The notes: generated from the sequence alone by a model not told the origin. 10,814 nucleotides of DNA from Bacillota bacterium (GCA_012518325.1 JAAYSR010000088.1:1-10814), one strand, 5' to 3'. Counted from the stretch's first letter, positions 1-7,231 are shown. Made by a program: numbers and translations.

Positions 1-300
1 ATCGGCACCGTCCCCATGGCCGCGAACGGCAAGGCCCTGGCCGACGGCGAAGCGGAGGGTTTTGTCAAAATTATCGCGGATGAAGTGTATGGTGAAGTCC
101 TTGGCGTGCACATCATTGCCGCCCAGGCGACGGACCTGATCTCCGAGGCGGTTGCCGCTTTGGAGCTTGAGAGTACCGTCCATGATCTGGCCGGGGCAGT
201 TCATCCCCATCCCACCTCCTCGGAGGTCATCATGGAAGCGGCCCAGGCCGCGATTGACCAGGCCATCCATTACTTCAAAAAACCGGCTCAGGCCGGGTAA
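1..300 (+). CDS. lpdA: Dihydrolipoamide dehydrogenase (E3), C-terminal fragment
   Basis: The reading frame is open from the first base, so only the last 99 residues are present and the start lies outside the window. The fragment matches the dimerisation domain of the flavin-dependent pyridine nucleotide-disulphide oxidoreductases. It shows the stretch GVHIIAAQATDLISEA and the diagnostic HPHPTSSE box, whose second His and the Glu form the base pair that acts across the dimer interface in the E3 family. E3 reoxidises the dihydrolipoyl arm of 2-oxoacid dehydrogenase complexes or of the glycine cleavage H protein, passing electrons to NAD+. The HPHPTSSE box favours E3 over glutathione or mercuric reductases. 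Directly downstream and convergent lies lplA, which loads lipoate onto the partner proteins, so the context agrees. The fold and family are clear; which complex it serves cannot be seen here. Confidence 0.93.
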   Translation: MGTVPMAANGKALADGEAEGFVKIIADEVYGEVLGVHIIAAQATDLISEAVAALELESTVHDLAGAVHPHPTSSEVIMEAAQAAIDQAIHYFKKPAQAG

Positions 301-304
301 AGAA

Positions 305-337
305 AAAAGGAGCAGCGCCCTTGGCTTTGCTCCTTTT
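305..337. terminator. Bidirectional intrinsic terminator between lpdA and lplA
   Basis: A perfect 10-bp inverted repeat (AAAAGGAGCA at 305-314, TGCTCCTTTT at 328-337) with a 13-base loop lies 4 bases after the lpdA stop and 8 bases beyond the lplA stop. Read on the plus strand, the stem ends in TTTT followed by GCTTT. Read on the minus strand, it ends in a run of six T (complement of 303-308). It can therefore end transcription in both directions, and looks stronger for lplA. Confidence 0.8.
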
Positions 338-345
338 GCTTTCCC

Positions 346-1332
346 CTATGCGAACAGGCAGCTGAGGAAGTTTTCCCTAGTAATGTTGATGAAATAGCCT
401 TCAAAGTCTACGCTGTCCAGAAGCTCGGCGACTGCGCCCTCCCGGTATTCTTTGCCGTTCAGCATTTCCGCGAACTCGGAGACCTCTTTCTTCCCGAAAA
501 AGTCGCCGAAGATGTGCATGTCCTGAATCAGCCCGTCCCTGATGTTAAACTTCAGCTCCAGCTTGCCGCCGGCAAAGCGCTCTTCCTTCTCGATCTCTGC
601 CTCAGGCGAGGCGCCGTAGTTCCACTCCCACTTTGCATAGCGCTTTTCGCTGAGCTCCCTGATGATGGCCCAGTCCTTTTCGGTAAGGACATACTCTTCC
701 GCCTTGTCCCCAGGAATCAGGAAGCGCCAGAGGGTTTCCTTAAACTCGTCAATGGTAATAGGTTTTGGCAGATGGGGGAAGATATTGGTCACCCGGCTGC
801 GCACTGACTTTACTCCCTTGGACTGGATCTTGTCCAGCTTTACGTTCAAAGCTTCCTGCACCACAGACAGGTCGGAATTGAACAGGATGGTGCCGTGGTG
901 GAGGAGACGGTCCTTGGACCAGTACTGAGCGTTGCCGGAGAACTTCTGGCCGTCGATGGTGATATCATTGCGCCCGGAAAACTCAGCCTTCACTCCCAGG
1001 CTGGCCAGGGCTTCGATCACCGGCTTGGTAAAATACTCGAAATTGCTCACAACAGTCTTGTCAGCGTCCACAATAAAGGTAAAATTAAGATTGCCGAAGT
1101 CATGGTAGACAGCTCCGCCCCCCGAGAGGCGGCGCACCACATGGATGCCGTGCTCTTTGATGTAAGGAGCATTTACTTCAGCTACAGTATTTTGATTGCG
1201 GCCGATGATGACTGCAGGCTCATTTTGCCACAGAATGGCGTAATCTTCCCTGGGATCCAGGTAGTTCAGGGCATATTCCTCGACAGCCAGGTTAATGCGG
1301 GGATCTGTATTCTCATTGACTATTTTGATCAT
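346..1332 (-). CDS. lplA: Lipoate-protein ligase A
   Basis: A 328-residue protein of the LplA family. It activates lipoate (or octanoate) with ATP and transfers it to the conserved lysine of lipoyl domains (E2 subunits, GcvH) in the cytoplasm. The N-terminal catalytic domain carries the family signatures in order: GRNQN near residue 44, RRLSGGGAVYHD at 67-78, and DGQKFSGNAQ with the probable catalytic Lys at 130, followed by HHGTIL near 145. The last ~80 residues fit the small C-terminal accessory domain of bacterial LplA, so length and architecture are those of a full-size two-domain ligase. The ATG is preceded by TGAGGTG on the minus strand at good spacing and by a strong sigma-A promoter, so the gene is probably transcribed on its own. 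It converges on the lpdA fragment, whose product acts on lipoylated proteins. Confidence 0.94.
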   Translation of the reverse strand: MIKIVNENTDPRINLAVEEYALNYLDPREDYAILWQNEPAVIIGRNQNTVAEVNAPYIKEHGIHVVRRLSGGGAVYHDFGNLNFTFIVDADKTVVSNFEYFTKPVIEALASLGVKAEFSGRNDITIDGQKFSGNAQYWSKDRLLHHGTILFNSDLSVVQEALNVKLDKIQSKGVKSVRSRVTNIFPHLPKPITIDEFKETLWRFLIPGDKAEEYVLTEKDWAIIRELSEKRYAKWEWNYGASPEAEIEKEERFAGGKLELKFNIRDGLIQDMHIFGDFFGKKEVSEFAEMLNGKEYREGAVAELLDSVDFEGYFINITRENFLSCLFA

Positions 1333-1366
1333 GTTAACACCTCATTTTCCTTGCTACTTGGCTTTG

Positions 1367-1395
1367 ATTTTATGCTAACTGGATAAAGGTGTCAA
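1367..1395 (-). promoter_or_regulatory. Sigma-A promoter of lplA
   Basis: On the minus strand, TTGACA (complement of 1390-1395) and TAAAAT (complement of 1367-1372) are separated by exactly 17 bases. This is a perfect -35 and a five-of-six -10 at ideal spacing. The predicted start of transcription falls near 1360, giving a leader of about 30 bases before the lplA ATG with its GAGGTG ribosome binding site. No operator-like repeat is obvious around it. Confidence 0.8.
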
Positions 1396-1417
1396 TGTTT
1401 GCAAATATCTCCTGCAC

Positions 1418-1430
1418 AAGAAGGTGGAGG
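1418..1430 (+). promoter_or_regulatory. Purine-rich ribosome binding region with unusual start spacing
   Basis: The run AAGAAGGTGGAGG is the only Shine-Dalgarno-like sequence before the acetyltransferase frame. The annotated GTG at 1424 lies inside it. If GTG is the start, only AAGAAGG immediately upstream can pair, with almost no spacer. If AAGGTGG pairs, the in-frame ATT at 1433 sits at a normal 5-base distance. There is no in-frame ATG until 1658, too far into the conserved domain. Confidence 0.5.
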
Positions 1431-2638
1431 CCATTAGGAACTTAGAGTTTACAATCAGAAAGCTGACTATCGACGATCTTGATCAGTACAATGAACTTCT
1501 GCGCTATGCTTTTCAGGTGACGGAAAAAACTTTGCGCGACTACGGCTGGGGCAGTGAGGATATCCGCCAGTCCAAGTTCCCCGTGCTGGAGCACAAGCAC
1601 GTCTTGGGCTGCTTTGACGGCGATACACTGGTTTCACAGTTTGCGGTTGTACCCATGGACATGAATGTTCATTCCAGAATCTTTCCCATCGGGTTTATCA
1701 CCAGTGTCGCCACCTATCCCGAGTATTCAGGACTGGGGCTGATGTCTCGGCTGATGAAGGAGAGCCTGACTGAAATGCGTTCCAAGGGCCAGACCCTCGC
1801 GATTCTGTATCCCTATTCCATTCCCCTCTACCGCAAGCGGGGCTGGGAGATCATCTCCGATAAGATGACCTGGCGGATTACGGATCCCAACATGCTGGTG
1901 GATGAGGAGGTGCCGGGCTATGTCCGCAGGGTGTCTGAGGACAGCACTGATCTGGCAAGCCTGCACAACAAGTTTGCCAAGCGGACCCACGGCTGCCTGT
2001 TCCGCAATGATCTGGCCTGGGATGAGTACTGGCGCTGGGATGTGGACGACACCACGGTGGCCATCTACTATTCCGCCGATGACAGGCCTTTAGGGTACCT
2101 TGTCTACCTCATCGACGAGGATATCATGTATGTGAAGGAAATGGTCTGCCTCAACACAGAAGCTAAGAAGGGTCTCTTCCGCTACATCATTGCCCACGAA
2201 TCCATGGTGGATGAAGTGCGGGCCAACAACTACTCCGGCGAGCCCATTGCCTTTGCCCTCAGGGACAGTGACATCAAGGAAACAATCCGGCCCTACATTA
2301 TGGGGCGCATAGTCGATGTGGAAGCCTTTATCAGGCGCTACCGCTTTGCCGCGGATGCCGACGGAGCGACGTTGACGCTGCATGTGAGGGATCCCTTCCT
2401 GGAATGGAACAACAAGACTTACAACCTGGAAATCCAGGGCCGGACGGCGCAGATGACGCTGCAGCCCTCCCGGCATCAGGCCAGCCTCTCCATTGGCACG
2501 CTGACCACGCTGCTCTTAGGCTACAAGCGGGCGCCGGATCTCTTTGCGCTGGACCGGATCCAGGCCAGCCGGGAGACGATCAAGCTCATTGACGATGTGC
2601 TGATCCGCAAGAAACCGTATATCTCAGACTATCTCTGA
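1424..2638 (+). CDS. Eis-like GNAT N-acetyltransferase with SCP2-like C-terminal domain
   Basis: The 404-residue product has the layout of the Eis family (COG4552 type). Residues ~9-150 are an N-terminal GNAT domain with the acetyl-CoA loop region VATYPEYSGLGLMSRLM at 95-111 and YSIPLYRKRGWE at 131-142. That segment contains a Tyr (136) in the position of the general acid of mycobacterial Eis. A second degenerate GNAT-like domain follows, and from ~310 a sterol-carrier-protein-like domain (LTLHVRDPFLEWNN, then GTLTTLLLGYKRAPDL). Eis proteins use the free C-terminal carboxylate in catalysis; this one ends DYL at a family-typical length. Family members acetylate amines, from aminoglycosides to polyamines and lysines; the substrate here is unknown. 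The start is uncertain: GTG 1424 is inside the purine-rich region and ATT 1433 is an alternative. It is divergent from lplA, and no clear promoter of its own is visible in the gap. Confidence 0.85.
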   Translation: MEAIRNLEFTIRKLTIDDLDQYNELLRYAFQVTEKTLRDYGWGSEDIRQSKFPVLEHKHVLGCFDGDTLVSQFAVVPMDMNVHSRIFPIGFITSVATYPEYSGLGLMSRLMKESLTEMRSKGQTLAILYPYSIPLYRKRGWEIISDKMTWRITDPNMLVDEEVPGYVRRVSEDSTDLASLHNKFAKRTHGCLFRNDLAWDEYWRWDVDDTTVAIYYSADDRPLGYLVYLIDEDIMYVKEMVCLNTEAKKGLFRYIIAHESMVDEVRANNYSGEPIAFALRDSDIKETIRPYIMGRIVDVEAFIRRYRFAADADGATLTLHVRDPFLEWNNKTYNLEIQGRTAQMTLQPSRHQASLSIGTLTTLLLGYKRAPDLFALDRIQASRETIKLIDDVLIRKKPYISDYL

Positions 2639-2664
2639 TGGGACAAAGAGGAATCCTGGTCCCA
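2639..2664 (+). terminator. Possible weak terminator hairpin
   Basis: TGGGAC (2639-2644) and GTCCCA (2659-2664) form a perfect 6-bp stem directly after the acetyltransferase stop, with a 14-base loop that holds a small AGG/CCT pairing. It is followed by ATTCTTCCCT rather than a real T run, so termination would be weak or the hairpin may serve as 3'-end protection. Confidence 0.35.
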
Positions 2665-2700
2665 ATTCTTCCCTGGCCGGCAGGTGTCAATGGAGGTATG

Positions 2701-2706
2701 TATAAT
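2701..2706 (+). promoter_or_regulatory. Candidate -10 element for the chemoreceptor operon
   Basis: A perfect TATAAT lies 62 bases before the chemoreceptor ATG, in the AT-rich part of the 129-base gap. No convincing TTGACA is seen 16-18 bases upstream, so this promoter would need an activator or a non-standard -35. A sigma-D (motility) motif was looked for here and not found. Confidence 0.35.
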
Positions 2707-2767
2707 TAGCTAACAATAAACAATTCCATTGCAGGGCTTAGGACCGAGGGAGAATGGAGGGTCTATT

Positions 2768-4639
2768 ATGTCAATTCGTATGAAGGTGGTTTTAACAGCC
2801 TGTGCCGTGGCTGTTCTGGCACTGTTTGTCACAACTACGTTTTTAAGCAGCCAGTCTGTGGAACTGATCACCGAGACAGAACTGCGGGAGATGGAGATTT
2901 TCGGGAAGGTGATCGAGAGCAAGCTGCAGGATCAAGTTGAGGCCACCAGAGCCCTGACCCTCAGTGTGGCCCGAAACAAGGAAGTTGAGTGGCTCTTTGC
3001 CCTGCGGGACCGGGAAAGCCTGATCGAGATGCTGCTGCCGGTTTATGAGGCAGTGAAGGACCAGTATGCCCAGATGCATTTTCATATGCCGGATTCATCG
3101 TCTTTCCTGCGCCTGCACCAGCTCCAGAATTACGGGGACCAGCTGAGCGACTTCCGCTTCACCGTCAATGAGGCCAACCGCAGGCAGGAAACTGTGGCGG
3201 GCCTGGAGGAAGGGCGGGGAGGATACGGTCTCAGGGTGGTTGTGCCCATGTTTTACAACGGCGCCCATACAGGATCCTTTGAGTTCGGGGGCAATTTTGG
3301 CGCCAACTTTGTGCGGGAGCTCCAGGAAGAGCTCGGCGGCGAGTATTTCATCTATCAGTTTTCCGTAGAAAGCCTGGCCTGGGCCGGCGAGGCGGTGCAG
3401 GAGTCGGGCCTGTTGGCGGGTACAGTCCCAGAGGATCGCTGGCCGGTAGAAGCGGAGCTGGCGGCCCGGGTGGAGCAGGGCGAGCGGGAGTACTATTTCA
3501 CCGATGGCGGCCGTTCCATTGTGATGCTCCTGCCTTTGCGCAACTACAACGATTCAGTGATCGGCTATTTGAAAGTGGTTCAGGACCGGAGCCATATCGT
3601 AGACAGAGTTGCTGCATCCCGGAGAGCCGCCTATCTGCTGGCTGCCGTTTCCACTGTTGCAGTGGCCCTGGTGCTCTTCTTGCTCCTTTCCTATCTGCTC
3701 AAGCCCCTCCGGGGTTTGGTGCAGAGTGCGGACAGGATGGCGGCCGGCGATTTCAGCGAGCAGGCGTCCTACAAGCGTAAGGATGAGATCGGCCACGTTT
3801 ATGAAGGGCTGGTGCAGGTCCAGTCCAAGATGAGGGAAGTAATCGGCAACATTGTGGACACTGCATCCCATTTGGCATCCACCAGCCAGGAAACTTCGGC
3901 TGCTACAGAGGAGACCGCTGCCTCCATTGAAGAAGTGGCCAGCAGTGTCAACCAGTTTGCCTCCACAGTGGAGCGTCTGAACAGCAAAGCCCGGGAGGTG
4001 GCCCAGGACGCCCAGGATGTTGCAGAGCAGGCAGAGGCCGGCAGCGAGGAGACCAGAAAAGCGGTGGAAGCCAGCGAGAATCTGGAGAAACGCATTCAGG
4101 AGCTGGCGGCAACTGTACGGGAGCTTGGGAAAAACACCGACCAGATCGGCGGCATTTTGGATGTGATCAACCAAATCGCCGCCCAAACCGAGCTTCTTGC
4201 CTTAAATGCAGCCATTGAAGCGGCCAGGGCCGGTGAGCACGGCCGGGGTTTTGCCGTTGTGGCAGATGAAGTGAGATCCCTGGCGGAGCAGGTATCCAGG
4301 GCTACAGATGAAATTGCCGCCCTGATCAAGACCATTCAGGCAGGTACCGAAAAGACAGTCCAAGGCATGGAAGAGGGAAATAAAGAAGCGGTGCTGAGCG
4401 CCGAAATCACCAGGGAGAACGGGGCGTCGATCCAGAGGATCGTTGAGCGCATTCAGGCCATCACCTTTGCTGTCCGGGATATGTCGGAAGATATTGCCGA
4501 AATCGGCTCAGGCAGCGAGAACATTGCAGCCATCACCGAAGAGCAGTCGGCGTCTACGGAGCAAATCGCCTCGGCCGCCCAGGATCTAAGCGCCATTGCG
4601 ACCAGGCTGAACGGACTTGTGGAGTGGTTTAAACTGTAG
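2768..4639 (+). CDS. Methyl-accepting chemotaxis protein with dCache-type sensor
   Basis: A 623-residue transmembrane chemoreceptor of usual length. Order: TM1 at about 6-28; extracytoplasmic sensor ~35-285; TM2 ~287-309; HAMP ~310-362; coiled-coil signalling domain to the end. The sensor contains the segment AQMHFHMPDSSSFLRLH (101-117), then GDQLSDFR and GLEEGRGGYGLR near 123-156 and GSFEFGGNFG. I recognise this pattern as the double-Cache dCache_3 group; its ligand is not known from sequence. The hairpin tip is canonical (QTELLALNAAIEAARAGE, then GRGFAVVADEVRSLAEQ, ~473-508) and should bind CheA/CheW. Flanking Glu/Gln/Ala-rich heptads provide methylation sites. It ends WFKL without a CheR-tethering pentapeptide. 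The ATG at 2768 is chosen because GGAGGG (2756-2761) lies 6 bases upstream; a TTG at 2729 would add 13 residues without a ribosome binding site. Confidence 0.95.
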   Translation: MSIRMKVVLTACAVAVLALFVTTTFLSSQSVELITETELREMEIFGKVIESKLQDQVEATRALTLSVARNKEVEWLFALRDRESLIEMLLPVYEAVKDQYAQMHFHMPDSSSFLRLHQLQNYGDQLSDFRFTVNEANRRQETVAGLEEGRGGYGLRVVVPMFYNGAHTGSFEFGGNFGANFVRELQEELGGEYFIYQFSVESLAWAGEAVQESGLLAGTVPEDRWPVEAELAARVEQGEREYYFTDGGRSIVMLLPLRNYNDSVIGYLKVVQDRSHIVDRVAASRRAAYLLAAVSTVAVALVLFLLLSYLLKPLRGLVQSADRMAAGDFSEQASYKRKDEIGHVYEGLVQVQSKMREVIGNIVDTASHLASTSQETSAATEETAASIEEVASSVNQFASTVERLNSKAREVAQDAQDVAEQAEAGSEETRKAVEASENLEKRIQELAATVRELGKNTDQIGGILDVINQIAAQTELLALNAAIEAARAGEHGRGFAVVADEVRSLAEQVSRATDEIAALIKTIQAGTEKTVQGMEEGNKEAVLSAEITRENGASIQRIVERIQAITFAVRDMSEDIAEIGSGSENIAAITEEQSASTEQIASAAQDLSAIATRLNGLVEWFKL

Positions 4640-4650
4640 GGGGTATGAAC

Positions 4651-5202
4651 ATGCGGCGTGTGTTGATTGTTGTGGACATGCAGAACGACTTTGTTGCTGA
4701 AGAGGGAGTCCTCAGCTCCGAGGCGGCCCGCAAGGCAGTCCCCTTTATCAGGGGGCAGGTGCACAGGGCGCTGCAGAGAGGCGATGAAGTTGTCTTTACG
4801 TTAGACACCCACCGGGAAGACGATGCCGAGTTTGCCAAGTTCGCGCCCCACTGTGTGCAGGGCACTTGGGGCCAGCAGCTGATCCCTGAGCTAAAATCCG
4901 TTGTGGCTGAACATGGCGGGGAGAGGGTGCATTATGTGGAGAAAAACCGCTACAGCGCCTTTTTCCAGACAGATCTGGAGGAGTATTTGGGCTTGAGCCC
5001 GGAGAGTACAAGGCAGGCGGTGGATGAAGTGGAGATCGTTGGGGTATGCACCAATATCTGCGTCTACTTCACCGCAGAGGAGCTGGCCAATCGGGATGTT
5101 CCCGTAAGAGTGTACAAAGAGGGTGTGGCCAGCTTCGATGAGGAGGCCCATCACTTTGCCCTGGGCCAGATGCAGTCTGTCTTGGGGCTGGAGGTAATCT
5201 AG
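4651..5202 (+). CDS. Nicotinamidase/isochorismatase-family cysteine hydrolase
   Basis: A 183-residue cytoplasmic hydrolase of the isochorismatase superfamily, closest in pattern to PncA nicotinamidases (nicotinamide to nicotinate plus ammonia, NAD salvage). The catalytic triad is visible: Asp9 in VVDMQNDF, Lys98 in VEKNRYSAF, and Cys137 in GVCTNICV. The metal-site pattern of PncA is also present as Asp52 and His54 (LDTH) and His67 in PHCVQGTWG. This favours nicotinamidase over the metal-free isochorismatases, though related amidases share the fold. AGGGGG (4638-4643) is 7 bases from the ATG at 4651 and only 1 base from the ATG at 4645, so the later start is preferred. The ribosome binding site overlaps the stop of the chemoreceptor 11 bases away, with no room for a promoter, so the two are almost certainly cotranscribed. 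Confidence 0.85.
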   Translation: MRRVLIVVDMQNDFVAEEGVLSSEAARKAVPFIRGQVHRALQRGDEVVFTLDTHREDDAEFAKFAPHCVQGTWGQQLIPELKSVVAEHGGERVHYVEKNRYSAFFQTDLEEYLGLSPESTRQAVDEVEIVGVCTNICVYFTAEELANRDVPVRVYKEGVASFDEEAHHFALGQMQSVLGLEVI

Positions 5203-5204
5203 CC

Positions 5205-6572
5205 TTAGAGGAGAAAGGCAAAAGGCCAGAAGACCAATCTGAAAATTGCTAACGAGACTTTCCTAAGGGGCGTTATCGCTTCAGCCCGCCGGCTGCCTGC
5301 GATGATGCCCTCTATTTTTTCCTCCAAGTGCCGGGCGAACTCGGGACTGTCGATTACCGCCATGCTCTCGCTGCTCAAAAAGGAGCTGCGTGCATCGAAG
5401 TTGAAGGATCCCACCAGGCTCAGCCTGCTGTCGAAAACGTAGGTCTTGGCGTGCAGGCTTTTGGCAGGGTCAAAATACTCGTGGATTTCGTCGGCGAACC
5501 TTTCCACAGCGTTTTTTCGGTTCAGGTAGCCGGACATGGCGGAAAGGTTGGAATAGCCAGGCGACCCGGGATGATTGGTCACGATTACCGTCCGTGCATC
5601 CGGGGGAGAGGCCGGCAGGTACTTTTCCATGGCGGCGGTGGGAATAAAGTACGGGCTTTGCAGCACCGCCCGCTCCCGGGCGTTCTCCAGCAAAGCGCCT
5701 AGCTCCATCAGGATCCAGGGCTCCTGGTTGAGTCTGCCCAGGGGATTGCGGATCAGGGTTATCTTGCTGGTGGGAAAGGACAGGGCCTCCCAGTCGATCT
5801 CGTCCTGGAAGCGCTCCCCGACTGCCGCCTGCAGTTTTGCCCTGAGCTCTGCGGAGCTTTCAGCCTCCCCGGCCCTGCCGGCCTTTGCCTGCTTGGCAAA
5901 GGGGTGGTTCCACTGCTCGGCAAAGTACGCTTTGAACTGGAGGAGGACACTGTCCGGGTGCTGCTTGCCTCCCTGGTTAATGATGAGTACATCCCTATCT
6001 CTGACCGCGTCTTGGTCCTGGGGGTCGAAAAACCTGAGGCCGATGTTGCGGCCGCCAATAATCGCCCAGGAACCATCCACAATGATGTACTTATCGTGGA
6101 GGCGATTGTTCCAGGTCCAGGGGCGCAGCAGATCCAGGGGTTCATAGAGCTTCAGTTCGATGTTTTCATGGCTCACCAGCTCCCTCTGGACTGCCTGGAG
6201 CGGGCTCCCCAGGGCCCGAATGCCGTCGAGGAGAATGCGCACTTGAACGCCCCGGTCTGCAGCGTCCAGCAGTGCGGCGAAAAAAGCCTCCGCGGAATGG
6301 TCACGGGCGAGGCTGTAATAGGCAGCATCAACTGTCTCCTGAGCCCCCAGGATCAGATCATGGCGCGCCAACGCCGCCAGGTAGGGATCTTCCAGGAGGA
6401 CCACCCGGTCAGGCCCTTCCCCTTCGCCGCAGAAGCGTCGGGGATCAATCTCCCTTTGATAGCCGGTCTCCTCCTGGACTGGCAGGGCAAAGACCAAGAC
6501 TCCCGCAGCCAGGGCGTAAATGAGATACAGCTTGACAAGGAGTGCCAGTGTTTTTCTTAAGAGTTTGGACAT
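5205..6572 (-). CDS. Membrane-anchored phospholipase D / cardiolipin synthase-like protein
   Basis: A 455-residue protein with two complete HKD motifs: His159, Lys161, Asp166 in RLHDKYIIVDG and His374, Lys376, Asp381 in SLHAKTYVFD. They are followed by GGRNIG and GSFNFD, which is the arrangement of bacterial phosphatidyl transferases and hydrolases of the PLD superfamily. An N-terminal hydrophobic segment (~8-30) would anchor it, with the catalytic part probably outside the membrane; a hydrophobic patch ends the protein (IFRLVFWPFAFLL). The overall shape recalls ClsC/YmdC-type proteins more than classical two-TM cardiolipin synthase, but the substrate cannot be assigned. AGGAGAG on the minus strand is 5 bases before the ATG. 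Its stop is 2 bases from the stop of the convergent hydrolase, and I see no clear terminator between them. The linker between the two halves holds a perfect 8-bp hairpin (5882-5902). Confidence 0.88.
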   Translation of the reverse strand: MSKLLRKTLALLVKLYLIYALAAGVLVFALPVQEETGYQREIDPRRFCGEGEGPDRVVLLEDPYLAALARHDLILGAQETVDAAYYSLARDHSAEAFFAALLDAADRGVQVRILLDGIRALGSPLQAVQRELVSHENIELKLYEPLDLLRPWTWNNRLHDKYIIVDGSWAIIGGRNIGLRFFDPQDQDAVRDRDVLIINQGGKQHPDSVLLQFKAYFAEQWNHPFAKQAKAGRAGEAESSAELRAKLQAAVGERFQDEIDWEALSFPTSKITLIRNPLGRLNQEPWILMELGALLENARERAVLQSPYFIPTAAMEKYLPASPPDARTVIVTNHPGSPGYSNLSAMSGYLNRKNAVERFADEIHEYFDPAKSLHAKTYVFDSRLSLVGSFNFDARSSFLSSESMAVIDSPEFARHLEEKIEGIIAGSRRAEAITPLRKVSLAIFRLVFWPFAFLL

Positions 6573-6595
6573 CTTATCTCTCCTACTCGCTTCTT

Positions 6596-6625
6596 ATTAT
6601 AATCTAAGCCGGAAGGCACGGGCAA
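6596..6625 (-). promoter_or_regulatory. Probable sigma-A promoter of the phospholipase D-like gene
   Basis: On the minus strand a perfect TATAAT (complement of 6596-6601) stands 18 bases after TTGCCC (complement of 6620-6625), which matches four of six -35 positions. Transcription would begin about 15 bases before the start codon, just leaving room for the AGGAGAG ribosome binding site. Confidence 0.55.
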
Positions 6626-6706
6626 ATGCAGCAAAGGAGCCCCTGGATGGAGGGGTTTTACGCTTTTTGTGGAAAAGATAAGCAAGTACAGAGTGGAGAG
6701 GATGCT

Positions 6707-6928
6707 ATGAACACAGCGGGGGATGCAAATATGCTCTACCTGGTTTTTGGAACTGCAGTCGGCATTGTCCTGGGCATTAATATCGCTTTTTTGTACAGCC
6801 GTTTTTTCGGGAACAAGGCTAAAGTTGAATCCAAGCTCCGGGCTGAAATCCGTGAGCTGGAAAGGCGCCTGAGGCAAAAGGACGAATACATTGCCAAGGC
6901 GATAAAAAGCGCTAAAGAAGAGAGGTGA
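6707..6928 (+). CDS. Small membrane-anchored coiled-coil protein, unknown function
   Basis: A 73-residue protein I do not recognise. Residues ~9-31 (MLYLVFGTAVGIVLGINIAF) form one hydrophobic span. The rest is highly charged and helical (KLRAEIRELERRLRQKDEYI), with heptad spacing suited to a short cytoplasmic coiled coil. The shape resembles small membrane tethers or LapA-like envelope proteins, but no family signature is present. The start is set by GGAGAGG (6695-6701) five bases before ATG 6707; an ATG at 6702 is in another frame and stops after two codons. It is the first of three genes in one direction with no gaps, so its product probably works with the next two. No convincing promoter is visible in the 134-base gap upstream, which also holds the divergent promoter of the phospholipase D-like gene. 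Confidence 0.75.
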   Translation: MNTAGDANMLYLVFGTAVGIVLGINIAFLYSRFFGNKAKVESKLRAEIRELERRLRQKDEYIAKAIKSAKEER

Positions 6929-6931
6929 GGC

Positions 6932-7231
6932 ATGGTGAGCAAAATTGTGAAGACTACTGCTGCCGGAGGGGCGGGTTTTTTGGCAGGCCTCTTGCTGGAA
7001 CAGGGCCTGGAGAGCCTGACCGGACTCGATTTTGTGGACGGCCTGTTTGCGGTGGCCGGTTCAGTCTTGGCTGCCCTCTCCGTCAACCGGGAATTGGTGA
7101 AGGCTGCCTCGCGCAATATTGAGCAGATGTTCGGCAAGGACCCCCTGGAGATTTCCGAAAGTGAGTGGAAACAGTTCAAGGAGGCCAATCCCAAGACTGC
7201 CGAATGGCTCGAGAAGGCGCTGAAGGTATAA
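6932..7231 (+). CDS. Small protein with glycine-rich hydrophobic segments, unknown function
   Basis: A 99-residue protein, not recognised. Two hydrophobic stretches (about 10-25, AAGGAGFLAGLLLE, and 36-51, VDGLFAVAGSVLAALS) could form a short membrane hairpin. The first is rich in small residues. The C-terminal half is polar and probably helical, with SEWKQFKEANPKTAEWLEKAL near the end. It begins 3 bases after the previous stop. The ribosome binding site is the tail of that gene (GAGGTGAGG, 6922-6930). ATG 6932 is the annotated start, but GTG 6935 is better spaced from AGGTGA and remains possible; it would remove one residue. The stop overlaps the next start as TAATG. This points to translational coupling and equal production of the three proteins. 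Confidence 0.72.
   Translation: MVSKIVKTTAAGGAGFLAGLLLEQGLESLTGLDFVDGLFAVAGSVLAALSVNRELVKAASRNIEQMFGKDPLEISESEWKQFKEANPKTAEWLEKALKV

Noticed and set aside
895..1386. Plus-strand open frame of 163 codons opposite lplA
   Set aside because: Antisense shadow of lplA, whose catalytic motifs are unambiguous.
2729..2767. TTG start extending the chemoreceptor by 13 residues
   Set aside because: No ribosome binding site upstream, and the extension puts polar residues before the TM1 start; GGAGGG is correctly spaced for ATG 2768.
2665..2767. Cyclic-di-GMP riboswitch or sigma-D promoter upstream of the chemoreceptor
   Set aside because: No conserved GEMM-type core and no CCGATA-like -10; only a lone TATAAT is present.
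3554..4186. Minus-strand open frame of 210 codons opposite the chemoreceptor
   Set aside because: Shadow of the well-supported chemoreceptor frame; no domain or start signal.
4645..4650. Earlier ATG for the nicotinamidase-like gene
   Set aside because: Only 1 base from the AGGGGG site; ATG 4651 has a normal 7-base spacer.
5904..6560. Plus-strand open frame of 218 codons opposite the phospholipase D-like gene
   Set aside because: The minus strand encodes two intact HKD motifs with promoter and ribosome binding site; the plus frame has no recognisable content.
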